Translations under genes and position numbers: made by a program
NCBI GenBank assembly: GCA_023053545.1
Contig: JAKZAN010000167.1
Span: 1-64,000 of the forward strand
DNA length: 64,000 bases
Direction: 5' to 3'
From: Lepidurus packardi
Taxonomy: Eukaryota > Arthropoda > Branchiopoda > Notostraca > Triopsidae
Notes under the pieces: model-generated
What the model was told of the DNA's origin: nothing
The model's database searches: none
Seen by the model: only the letters and a program-made list of their open reading frames with translations
Shown: one piece after another, positions 27,101 through 35,118 of the stretch
Layout: each line of letters starts with the position of its first letter
Position numbering within the stretch: the stretch's first letter is position 1

Positions 27101-28056
27101 GAGTATGAATTCAGAAGGTCTGACAACTCTCGTCTCTGGTCCTGGCTTAAAGTTTCCCCGAACTGAGTGTCGTTAAACGGGAGAGTGGAATTACTTGAAG
27201 AACGGTGGTTTACGGTAGCTACTGTCCCCTGGCTACCGGGAGAGTCAATGGGGACCGAGACCGATTGCGGAGAGCTAGCTAGCCCTAGTTTTGTATGGGG
27301 GTGGATGGTCAAACGGTGTTTTCCAATATTGAGAACGGGAACAAAGGTCTTTCCATTCTTAGCTTGTAGGAGGCTCGACGGGGTAATCCATTCGTCGCCT
27401 GGGTTGGCCCTAAGGACCGCTGCTGCTATAATGGTATTTGGAGAGTTTCTAGGGACATAAGCTGGTACAAAACACAGTGAACCCGGAGGAATAACGGCCG
27501 TTTCGGAAGACCTGAGCACACCTAAGAACCCTTCGGAATGATCGTCCATAACCTGAAAATCTTGAAGAAATGATTTTTCCGAACTAGGAGCCGATTTTTC
27601 AAGGGTATTGCAGGGAGCAACTGTGGTTTCTATTTTAGGTGGGGCATACAGTACATGTTTTGACAAGGTTTCTGCATCATACATTACTTTTATTTGTCCT
27701 TCGGAACTAAGGACACTGACATTTGCAACAGCCATCCAGTCTACACCGAGTATAACCGGGAAGGGGGCTTGATTAACTACTAAAAATTGATGCATACATG
27801 GACGGTTCAAGGTGGTCGGGGTGATTTCTAGCATAATTGTTCCTAATACTGGCACAACTCCATTCCCGGCGTCAGTTAGTGGAGTTCCAAAATATGGTTG
27901 GATCTCTGAATGCTGCGGCAGGGTACAAGCACAAATGAGGGAACACGAAGCGCCTGAATCGACAAGACCGGTTACCTGACCTACTCCCCCGACATCCAAG
28001 TGAATCACGGGTAAACCTATTCTTCGATCGGATATCGTTCCATCTACAGTAACCAC
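24121..28056 (-). CDS. pol: Gypsy-1 Pol polyprotein (protease, RT, RNase H, integrase)
   Basis: 1311 codons in one frame. The aspartic protease has DSGAS with Asp33. Reverse transcriptase has the YLDD active site at 498-501. RNase H has HTDAS with Asp647. The integrase has an HHCC zinc site (His860, His867, Cys897, Cys900) and a DD35E core (Asp930, Asp990, Glu1026), followed by a basic SH3-like stretch. The C-terminal tail is strongly acidic and holds two copies of a DDDLPL motif (about 1243 and 1264). The first codon listed is GTG, and the frame is open upstream to 28164, overlapping the end of gag by about 73 bp in the -1 phase, so Pol is probably made by frameshifting from gag. The stop is inside the 3' LTR. 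All catalytic residues seem intact. Confidence 0.95.
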   Translation of the reverse strand: MVTVDGTISDRRIGLPVIHLDVGGVGQVTGLVDSGASCSLICACTLPQHSEIQPYFGTPLTDAGNGVVPVLGTIMLEITPTTLNRPCMHQFLVVNQAPFPVILGVDWMAVANVSVLSSEGQIKVMYDAETLSKHVLYAPPKIETTVAPCNTLEKSAPSSEKSFLQDFQVMDDHSEGFLGVLRSSETAVIPPGSLCFVPAYVPRNSPNTIIAAAVLRANPGDEWITPSSLLQAKNGKTFVPVLNIGKHRLTIHPHTKLGLASSPQSVSVPIDSPGSQGTVATVNHRSSSNSTLPFNDTQFGETLSQDQRRELSDLLNSYSQCFATSDKPLQGTSLVDHQIHTEQPIPLHVPPRRVSAAERQIISEQVTKMLDAGIITPSTSPWSSPVVLVKKKNGELRFCVDYRRLNSITKKDVYPLPRIDDILDRIGNAVFFTSLDLASGYWQVTVNPSDREKTAFVTPDGLYEFQRMPFGLCNAPATFQRLMDRVLAGLKWSHCLVYLDDILIFGRTFSEHQDRLRLVLEAIRHSNLTLNLDKCTFARPEVVFLGHRVNCHGIGPDSQRAEAIINYPQPSNLKQLRRFLGMLGYYRRFIRGFAAIARPLYGLLKKATTWNWTEQSSASFLHLKQALRTAPILNHFQEEREIEIHTDASYEGLGAVLVQRQGNEEFTIAYISRRLSDPESRYHSNELECLAVVWAVTKWRSYIFGRPFKVITDNTAVTYLFHKQEVNAKFSRWVLALQEYDITFQHRKGKANVVADALSRAPTGAGEETQPPDHMAICTLLYKVQPSVLLAEQYTDPQFSHLLLLLTDPAALSKFPDSDGISTQFSLRHGLLYRKGNGRGRKLLLALPRTFRRDVLRSCHDSFAGGHLGLTKTLDKVKSRYWWPRLTSTVRRYVKSCPTCQQRKIPPGPPLGFLQPIPPPDQPFRLLGIDHVGPFPLTPRGNRHLLVAIDYHSKWVEVRAVPDTSSKNVVDFLMEQIILRHGTPEALISDRGTGFTARQMEETLERLKIRHSMTAAYHPQANGLCERVNRTLTEIVAGLIESDQHQWDSLVQTAAFCVNTAMQETTGISPFQLVYGRLPVLPEETLFPWPEDVSETYPEFLGRVEAVRRATMERILVKQKAQKLRYDKHHRAPPVFKPGDLVWVQRRLRTKGQSPKLRPKYIGPFSIARNITEVTYQIEDLPGQETKRRLRIFPAHVSQLRKFVPGYVSDEESDEEDGEDDGEIVDIDDNTTSNQSEENRESDDDLPLAQLLKHHGTEGVNDADDDLPLSELVKTWRPAGVGEGHLVARESDLSQEGPSVANDPFENVGLG
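24161..24173 (-). other. Gypsy-1 polypurine tract
   Basis: On the minus strand AGGAAGGGCCGAG lies directly before the 3' LTR. It is the expected place for the plus-strand DNA primer, though two C residues interrupt it. Confidence 0.6.
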
Positions 28057-28091
28057 GCTGGAGCCTTTAGGACTTACAGCCGGCCCTGCTC

Positions 28092-29174
28092 CTACAGGTC
28101 GGCTGAGGAGTTTTCCGATGTGGGTGGCACTCGAGTAGGGCAGTTCCGGGCAATGTGGCCAGCCTTATCGCATCGGAAGCATACAATGGATTCTTGTAGA
28201 TTTCGAGGCGAATTGTTTCGATTTCGGCAGTCGCGGGCGATGTGCCCTTCTCGACCACACTGATAGCAAGTCGGCCGGCGGGACGGTTGCCGATTGTGCT
28301 CCGACTTCTGAGTTCGCATGGTTTGCTCTAGGGAACTCATACGGGTAAGTAGCTGCTCGATTGTAGCCGGCAGGGTATCTGACGTAGGTGAGCTGGGTTT
28401 GACTTGGGGACTAACGGGCGGGTATAACGGTAATGGGCTCAATGCAGAATTTCGAGGGGGAAGTGTCGACTCCTGCACGGAGGTGACGGGCGCGATAGGA
28501 GCGTTATAGCTACAAGTCGTAGTTTCGACGTGGTTGATTAAATCAATGAAGCTGTCCACTGTGTTTGGTCGTCTGGCCATAACAGCCGCAGCTACATCAG
28601 GTCGTCGTAATCCGCGGGCGAGACGCTCAATTTGTTCTTTTTCTTTTAGTTGGATTGGGCAGCGTTCGCAAAGTCGTAGTTTATCGTATAAATAACTTGC
28701 GGTACTCTCCCCTGCTTGTTGGACCCGGGCCTGAATTTTTGCGCTCCATTGTTCTAACGAGAGTGGCCTTCCAAACGCCTTTTGTAGAGCTATTTTCCAG
28801 TCATCCCAGTTTTTACAAGCGCCGCCGCGCGAGTCGTTCCAGTGGACAACAGGACCCGCGATCTTACTCAGGGCGGCTCGTAAATGCTGCTCCGGTGTCC
28901 AGCCTTCTACTTTCCCTATTCGAGAGAGGGTTTCAGCCCAATGCTCCACGTCCTCCTCGGGGCCGCCGGAAAAGATAGCCATGGTAGCAAGGCTCTGGCT
29001 GCTGATTTTCCCAGGTAGTGGTGGGTTAGTCGTCTGTTTCGTTAATGCGTCCAATACGGCTTGTTGTGAGGCCAAAAAACTCCTCATCAGGCGTGTGGTG
29101 GGAAAACTTCCTTCCCCAGCATCTTCCTCCATCTGGTGGGCTGCTGCTGCCGTTGGGGTTGGTGACGTGGTCAT
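28092..29174 (-). CDS. gag: Gypsy-1 Gag
   Basis: 360-residue nucleocapsid/capsid protein starting at ATG 29174. A Gly/Pro/Ala-rich N-terminus is followed by a retrotransposon gag capsid region (AIFSGGPEEDVEHWAETL and neighbours, about residues 65-220). A low-complexity linker is followed by two CCHC zinc knuckles, CYQCGREGHIARDC (303-316) and CFRCDKAGHIARNC (332-345). It packages element RNA in cytoplasmic particles. The stop at 28092 is followed by pol in the -1 phase. A run GGAAAAC just before the stop is a possible slip site but is not a canonical heptamer. Confidence 0.94.
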   Translation of the reverse strand: MTTSPTPTAAAAHQMEEDAGEGSFPTTRLMRSFLASQQAVLDALTKQTTNPPLPGKISSQSLATMAIFSGGPEEDVEHWAETLSRIGKVEGWTPEQHLRAALSKIAGPVVHWNDSRGGACKNWDDWKIALQKAFGRPLSLEQWSAKIQARVQQAGESTASYLYDKLRLCERCPIQLKEKEQIERLARGLRRPDVAAAVMARRPNTVDSFIDLINHVETTTCSYNAPIAPVTSVQESTLPPRNSALSPLPLYPPVSPQVKPSSPTSDTLPATIEQLLTRMSSLEQTMRTQKSEHNRQPSRRPTCYQCGREGHIARDCRNRNNSPRNLQESIVCFRCDKAGHIARNCPTRVPPTSENSSADL

Positions 29175-29413
29175 TTTGGATGATTCTGGACGGTGGAGTT
29201 AGCTTTCTTGAAAGGAATAAGGGTTGTTCGCCAAGGTTCCAGCAAGCAGGACTATAAAGGGACTGTGATCTGTTTCCAAAGCAATTTAAGACGCTCGCCA
29301 CATGGTCAGCTTTGTACGTTTTTTCAAGATCCAATACAGAACCCTTTAATGCCAGGACTCTTGCTACCTGTTTTAAGAGATTGTCGCTACTGACCACCGA
29401 TGAATCTATCCAA
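29175..29413 (-). other. Gypsy-1 untranslated leader
   Basis: The 239 bp between the primer site and the gag ATG. An upstream ORF overlapping it begins in the LTR (29457) but runs in another frame across gag and shows no recognisable domain. I regard the stretch as leader, where packaging signals would be expected. Confidence 0.6.
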
Positions 29414-29431
29414 ATCCCACTTCTGACACCA
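29414..29431 (-). other. Gypsy-1 primer binding site, tRNA-Leu type
   Basis: Four bases after the 5' LTR the minus strand reads TGGTGTCAGAAGTGGGAT. This is complementary, with about one difference, to the 3' end of animal tRNA-Leu(CAG) as I recall it. Confidence 0.7.
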
Positions 29432-29435
29432 AATT

Positions 29436-29672
29436 TGTCACGGATGGTTTTTTTCAATGCTGTATTTCTTTGCTTGGTCTAAAACCCAACTGCCTCGTCT
29501 GTACATTGGCGTATCTTTTTATACCACTTGGCGACCCCTTTCTTAGCGAACATGCTTCTTTCAACGTTTGTCCTTCATTGACCTGACCTTGCCATTCTCC
29601 AAGAATCCGCCACTTACTCCCAAACATGCAAATTAACCAAGACCAACGTTTTCAAAAGGGTCATTCGCTACA
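29436..29672 (-). repeat. Gypsy-1 5' LTR
   Basis: 237 bp, identical by eye to the 3' LTR. The TATA-like box is at 29516-29523 (TTTTTATA on plus). It would drive transcription to the left, against the interrupted polymerase gene. Confidence 0.95.
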
Positions 29673-29676
29673 GTAT

Positions 29677-32600
29677 TGATGTTGATCATGATGACGAGTT
29701 ACAAGCAGGTGCTGGCGAAGAATTCCCCGCTCCACACCCATCAATCCGTACTCGAACTCTCAATCGCGGCATCAAGCGTCGACAACGACGTTTGAAACGT
29801 CGTCGTCAAATTTTAAACCCTCTGCCAACAATCGCCCTTTCACCACCCCCTCCAACAAGTGTTGCAGAACCTCTCACACCCAATATACCCCCACCGCAAT
29901 CGATTGAATCTAACCACAATGAATTTTTTGAATTGAATAGTACACTAGCTGGACATTTGCGGGAATATCGATTGATTGTTGGACCTGAGCGTTACCCGAT
30001 TGTAACAGCCGAACAATTGATGAGCGAGTATAGTTCACAAATTCTCGGATTATTGAAAGCTCAACTACGAAAGAGTTTGTCTGTGAAAATCAAATTTGTA
30101 GTTCATAGCGTTATGAGTAAAATCATAAACATTCCTGAAATCAATCGCAGCGAACGCTACCCCCGTTTTTTCCACAGTGTGTATATAATCGTGCTCCCAA
30201 CTTCAGATTTAAATCAAGTTATGCAAAATGCATTTGATCATATTGCCAACGTGATCCACAATCGTCAGAATCAAGCTGGTTCTGGTTGGCGGATGGAGTA
30301 CATTAGTGAGCTTCGAGCTTCAGTGACCACGTTTGTTCCTATGGCGGGTAGTGGTGACAACTCTCACCAGATACGGTTACCTACCAACATCGCTAAACGC
30401 AAAGCTGTTGTTAATATCGAACGTTGCGGTGATCAATGTTTTGTCTACGCGGTCAAAGCGGTGCTAGCTCGTCAACATGCTGCAACTGACGAAAATTCTC
30501 AGTTTTTTATAAAACATCATAGTGCTAAAAGCTTAGACGCTCTCTTCGCCCGTTATCCCGACAGATTACCGACCATTAATCCACAAGTGCTAACCTATCC
30601 TGTTAAAATTCAAGACATAACTGCTTTTGAAGAAGCCCATTCAATCGCTATTAATATCTTAGCTTTTGATACTTTACCGTTTGGATGTTTTGACGAGAGT
30701 GATGAAGAAGCAGAAAATCCTAAACGCTCTAAACTCCCACCAACTCTTGTTGCCACCCCTCGAAATATTTATCCTTTTCGTATTTCTGGGAAAACCTTTT
30801 TCAAACCCAACACCACCCTCTGCCAAGAACCGGTTAATCTTTTGTATACATGCACCGGTCCGGGACAAGGACATTTCTGGCCTATTCTTTCACCAAATCG
30901 TTTGTTGGGTAAAGATCAACTACATAAGGATCATTATTGTCTCAAATGTCTAAACGCGTTTAAAAGTTCCCGGTCCCTAGATGCTCATAAAATGTACTGT
31001 TTGGAAAACAAACAAAAAGCAGTTCGACTCCCCACTCCTGGGAAGAACGATTTTGTTCAGATGCGATGTTTTAATGCAGCACAACGTGCCCCTTACATAG
31101 CTTTTGCCGATTTTGAATCTCTTTTAGTTTCTTATGATCCAACTGATGAAGAACACTCTCCCGTCAATCAAAAGCTTCATCGTCACGAAGCTCTATCTTT
31201 TTGTTATTTGGTGCTCGACCTGCAGGGGAGTGAAGTGGCATACCAGCGCTATGTTGGCCCTAATGCAGGTCAGATTTTCCTACAAAACATCTTAGAAACA
31301 GCAGCAAATCTTGAACAAGTGGTGCGCTCAACAAATTTTCCCCTCAATGAAAAAGATGTGTCAATGGCAATAAGAGCCCGACATACAGCTACTATATGCG
31401 TACACTGCAAGAAACCCTTACCCCAAGATTTGTCCGAGCGTATGATAGATCATGATCATTTTGACGGTTCTTTCCGGGGTATTGCTCACCAAGGTTGTAA
31501 TCTCCATTGTAAATTGGAAAACTACGAATTACCTGTCTACTTCCACAATTTACAGTAAGTATCTGTGAAAACCGATAAACCGAATCCAAATAATCTGTTG
31601 TTTCTAGGAATTACGATGGACACTTCATCTGTCAAGCATTGGAGCATTACGGGCAAGACATTGACATTATCCCCAAATCCATGGAAAAGTTCTTGACTTT
31701 TAAAGTTGATAACGTTCGCTTTCTGGACAGTCTTCAATTTATGAACACTAGTTTGGAACGTTGGGCTCAAGTTCTCTTGAAAAAGGGGCTCCACTCCTTT
31801 CAATGTTTGAACCGTGCGGCTGCGGTAGCGGGGAATCAAGAGAAACTCAAACTCTTAGCGCGCAAAGGGATATTTCCCTACGAGTTCATGACTAGTCTGA
31901 CAGCTCTCGATTTACCACATTTACCATCCCAACTGGCCTTTTTCTCCACCCTAACTGGTTGCTCAGTTTCAGATGAGGATTACATTCATGCACAAAACGT
32001 TTGGGATACTTTCCAATGTCGCACATTACGCGACTATCACAACTTGTATTTAGAGTGCGATGTCCGCATTCTAGCCGACTGCTTTTCCACCTTACGTCAA
32101 ACAACCTATCACCATTCGGGTTTGGATGTAGCCCATTTTTACAGCATTTCGCATTTTAGCTGGAACGCCTGTTTGTACACAACGGGGGTGACGATGGAAC
32201 TTATGACCGATGTAACCATGCATAGTATGGTTAAACAAAACGTGCGAGGGGGGCTAACCATGGTGTCCCAACGTCATGCTGTAGCCAATTTACCAGACTT
32301 GCCGCATTATGATCCTACACGCCCTAATAGCTCCATCGAATATATCGATGCTAACAACTTGTATGGATGGGCGATGGTTCAAGCTTTACCCACCGATGGA
32401 ATTTGCTGGTTATCAACCAAAGAATGCCCCAGTTTGAACGAAATCCTCTCGTTAACCCCAGATTCGCTCTATGGTTATGCCCTACTAGTCGACATGGAAT
32501 ATCCTACCCATTTACACGAAGAACACGACGATTTTCCCTTTCTCCCCCGCAAAGAACAAATAACATGGGATATGCTAAGCCCCGCAATCCAAGAGCATTA

Positions 32601-33684
32601 TCTGAAGGATGGGAAAACATTTCCCTCTCGTGTTGAAAAACTATGTGTCACCTTAAACGCTAAAGAAAAATATCTGATTCATTACAGAATGTTGCAGCTG
32701 GCTTTATGTCACGGATTGTTAGTGACCCGAATGCATGGTGGTATCAGATTTCGTCAGACAACGCTGTTTCAGCCCTACATCGAATGCAACACCGCTTTGC
32801 GAGCTGCCGCCACCAATGACGCTGATCGTGAATCGTTCAAACTGATGAATAATTCCATCTTTGGTAAAATCATTCTAACTTAAACTCATACTTTTGACTA
32901 ACCTTCGGTTAACATTTCAGGTAAAACTGTAGAAAACGTAGACAACCGAGTCAACATCTACGTAATAAACAACGAGAAAACTCTTGTGAGTTTAACAGCC
33001 AGTCCAGCCTTCAGCCATGCACGACGCATTTCGAATGATTTAGCACTCATCCAGATGAGAAAAACCGACGTTTTTTATAACAAACCAATTCTTGTAGGTT
33101 TTGCAATATTGGAATTAGCCAAAATGCATATGTACGATTTCCACTACAACATTATTCGCCCACATTTTGGTTCGCGCTGCCGCTTGGTTTTTACCGATAC
33201 CGACAGTTTTTGCTACAGTGTGGAAAGCCCTACCGGATTCTGGGAAGAGATGTGTCATCGTCTAACCACCCACTTTGATACCTCCAACCAACATCCATCC
33301 AGTCCATATTACTATGCTGACAACGATAAACGTCTAGGCATGTTTAAGAACGAGGCTGGACAAAACCGTATTGTGGAAATTGTAGCTTTACGACCCAAAC
33401 TCTATTGTATACGTTTTGACACGGGTGAAGAACAACGAAAGGCCAAGGGCACTACCCGAGAAGCCACCCGTTGTGAATTATCGTTAGACCTTTACCGTCA
33501 AGTGTTGTATGGTGAGCGCAGCGAGGTATATACTACCAATACCACTCTCCGCTCATTCAACCATCAAATTTATACTTATCAAACTCGTAAATTGTCATTG
33601 TCTGCTCTTGATGATAAACGTTTCTGGCTCCCAGATCTTGTTACCAGTCACGCTTACGGATATTGTAATGAAGATGATGAATAA
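29677..33684 (+). CDS. polB: Polinton protein-primed DNA polymerase B (main part, three exons, N-terminus displaced)
   Basis: Copies the linear element using a terminal protein as primer. Exons are 29677-31554, 31608-32863 and 32921-33684; with the displaced 5' piece the gene would encode about 1316 residues, within the family range. Motifs include a basic N-terminal stretch, a Cys/His finger (CLKCLNAF, near 30943), the exonuclease acid site FADFES (near 31109), a Cys/His-rich endonuclease-VII-like patch (CVHCKKP to CNLHC, about 31402-31520), exonuclease motif YDGHF formed across intron 1, polymerase motif A with DANNLYG (32347), motif B NNSIFGK spanning intron 2, and motif C TDTDS (33196). 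All catalytic residues look intact. The Gypsy insertion removes the native start. The stop overlaps AATAAA. Confidence 0.93.
31555..31607 (+). other. Intron 1 of Polinton polymerase (53 bp)
   Basis: Begins GTAAGTATC and ends TTTCTAG. Without removal the frame stops at the TAA at 31556; with removal it passes in phase into NYDGHFI, a conserved exonuclease motif. Both splice signals are close to consensus. Confidence 0.92.
32864..32920 (+). other. Intron 2 of Polinton polymerase (57 bp)
   Basis: Begins GTAAAATC and ends AACATTTCAG. Unspliced reading stops at 32881. Splicing joins the halves of the conserved motif B, NSIFGKT, in phase. GGTAAAA/GTAAAAC similarity at both ends allows no other good GT-AG choice. 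Confidence 0.9.
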
Positions 33685-33685
33685 A
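33680..33685 (+). terminator. AATAAA poly(A) signal overlapping polymerase stop
   Basis: AATAAA includes the TAA stop at 33682-33684. The compact arrangement mirrors the ATPase end. Confidence 0.5.
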
Positions 33686-33729
33686 GTTTAAATTGTGTCT
33701 ATAACCCATGTCTAGTTTAGTTGTCACTC

Positions 33730-33739
33730 AACCTTTGAA
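33730..33739 (+). promoter_or_regulatory. AACCTTTGAA motif after polymerase gene
   Basis: This 10-mer also occurs at 22093-22102 in the left TIR, as its complement at 40316-40325 in the right TIR, and twice before the protease (39075, 39101). All sites are intergenic or in TIRs, so it is a candidate promoter or processing element of the Polinton. Confidence 0.35.
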
Positions 33740-33747
33740 GCTGCAAG

Positions 33748-33891
33748 ATGGTTCATGATAAAAGATTTGGGAAGAAATGGCGCACTCGCTGTCGACAGGT
33801 TGCCACGCAAACCCTTCAAACTCTAGCTGAATGGTTGTCGATTATGACGCGTCTTATTTTAGCCTTTAAAGCGCGATCTTCGAGTGGGTAA
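33748..33891 (+). CDS. Possible 47-residue basic protein
   Basis: A short ORF starting at ATG 33748, nine bases after the AACCTTTGAA motif. It has a basic N-terminal half (DKRFGKKWRTRCR) followed by a hydrophobic, possibly helical part (LAEWLSIMTRLILAF). It lies in the otherwise empty 253 bp between the polymerase and the next gene. I know no family for it. It may be a real virion-like peptide or chance. Confidence 0.3.
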   Translation: MVHDKRFGKKWRTRCRQVATQTLQTLAEWLSIMTRLILAFKARSSSG

Positions 33892-33937
33892 ACCTTTAGT
33901 CGCACACTGGCTTTGGAGGTAAACAGACAACGAGAGG

Positions 33938-34315
33938 ATGTGTCTTAAACAGGTGAAGAAATACAAACCTTATTTGAAAACTTTATGTCGCTGTCAGCCC
34001 AAACTCCGTCAAATTATCCTTCAGAACGCTGACCGACCCCTTATTAACGTTATTGGCGAAATCATCTTGAATTTAGTCAAGGGTGTTATCCCTCTTCAGG
34101 AAAAAGAGAAACAAAAGCTACGTCGTTTCAAGTCTATTCTTCGAGATTTGGCTCAATCCAAACAGAGTTTCCGCTATCGTCATAAACGAATAGTACAGAA
34201 GGGTGGAGGATTTATTTTAAACGTACTTAACCCCGCTTTAGCTTTTTTACGTCGCCATGGCCAAAGCAGCGCGTCCCATGCGGTTAGTGCCGCTAGACAT
34301 AGCCAACAAAATTGA
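33938..34315 (+). CDS. Small basic Polinton protein
   Basis: A 125-residue, Lys/Arg-rich protein. The pattern YKPYLKTL...LRQIILQNADRPLI, then an RRFK basic run and a GGG followed by a hydrophobic helix (GFILNVLNPALAFL), matches short proteins I recall next to capsid genes in many Polintons; their role is unknown. The QKGGG site fits the adenain-type cleavage pattern (Q/M/I/L, any residue, Gly-Gly), so it may be matured by the protease encoded at 39139. The last 59 bp overlap the next gene in another frame. Confidence 0.7.
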   Translation: MCLKQVKKYKPYLKTLCRCQPKLRQIILQNADRPLINVIGEIILNLVKGVIPLQEKEKQKLRRFKSILRDLAQSKQSFRYRHKRIVQKGGGFILNVLNPALAFLRRHGQSSASHAVSAARHSQQN

Positions 34316-35117
34316 TCAAGTTTTGCATCGGGAATCGCAGTCTGCCATAAAACCGCCCCCCAGTTTCAAACTAACAGAATTTTATCGGGCGGAAGAGGAA
34401 ATGCGGAATATTCTCAATAATCCTGAATTAAGCATTGAGAATAAGTTGCACCTGTTTGAAAAAACGTTTCAACGCTACAAGGCTGCTCACCCAGGTCATG
34501 AGAGGGCTGCATCGTCAACACATGTTTCTTTACCCCCTGTTCCCACGGTTCCATCTTTAAAACATGAGGGTGTTGAGAGTGATTTAACACCCACACGTGT
34601 AAACAACACTCGCAGCTGTTCACCACAACCCTTTCAAACACCGATTAATAACATTTCTAAACCCGACATGTATGATAGTCCATTGCAGTCAAGTGTTGAA
34701 GAGACCCCCAGCGTTACCCAATTTATGGTTAAAGTGGACGACCAATATCGTGAGAAAGCGTTGACAGCTAGCGAGTATCTTACAAAACCTGAATATGCAC
34801 ACATAATTAAAGTTAATCCTGACAGTACTCTAAAACTATATGGGGAAACTATAGAAAACAGCCATGTGTCAGATTACATGAGAGATCTCTTTTCACACAG
34901 CAAGGGTCGCTTTTTACCTCGAATGGATGATTTTTCACGCGCGTTAGCTGATATTAATTTTCCCACCCAGCTTATTGTTAAAGAGAAACGGCTAAAAGAG
35001 ATTGAACGTTTGAAACTGCTCCATTCGCGCGGTATCACTCCACCCAGCCCTAGAGTCACCCGATCGTATAAACGCGCTCGAGCTGGATCAAGTCCTCAGT
35101 GGCAAAATTTAGTTTGA
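34257..35117 (+). CDS. Conserved Polinton protein of unknown role
   Basis: 286 residues. An N-terminal helical segment, EEEMRNILNNPELSIENK, ending FQRY, and a C-terminal part (about 165-250) with KLYGETIENSHVSDYMRDLF and a FLPRMDDFSRALADIN block follow the plan of a hypothetical protein found widely in Polintons. The middle is Ser/Pro/Thr-rich and probably disordered. A basic tail (RSYKRARAG) ends it. It overlaps the upstream small protein by 59 bp and stops one base before the integrase ATG, so these genes seem co-expressed. Virion assembly is a guess from its neighbours. Confidence 0.75.
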   Translation: MAKAARPMRLVPLDIANKIDQVLHRESQSAIKPPPSFKLTEFYRAEEEMRNILNNPELSIENKLHLFEKTFQRYKAAHPGHERAASSTHVSLPPVPTVPSLKHEGVESDLTPTRVNNTRSCSPQPFQTPINNISKPDMYDSPLQSSVEETPSVTQFMVKVDDQYREKALTASEYLTKPEYAHIIKVNPDSTLKLYGETIENSHVSDYMRDLFSHSKGRFLPRMDDFSRALADINFPTQLIVKEKRLKEIERLKLLHSRGITPPSPRVTRSYKRARAGSSPQWQNLV

Positions 35118-35118
35118 A

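Larger units (their letters stand above)
23924..29672 (-). mobile_element. Gypsy-1: Ty3/Gypsy LTR retrotransposon nested in the Polinton
   Basis: A complete 5749-bp element read on the minus strand: 5' LTR at 29436-29672, primer site, gag, pol, purine tract, 3' LTR at 23924-24160. The LTRs are 237 bp, appear identical base for base, and have TG...CA ends. Target duplication GTAT occurs at 23920-23923 and 29673-29676. No stop or frameshift is seen in gag, or in pol apart from the gag/pol phase change typical of the group. Identical LTRs with undamaged genes mean very recent insertion, and the element could be active. It interrupts the Polinton polymerase gene in the opposite orientation. Confidence 0.96.

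Noticed and set aside
29026..29457. 143-codon minus ORF starting in the Gypsy-1 LTR
   Set aside because: It overlaps gag in another frame and covers leader sequence; gag with its zinc knuckles is clearly the coding frame.
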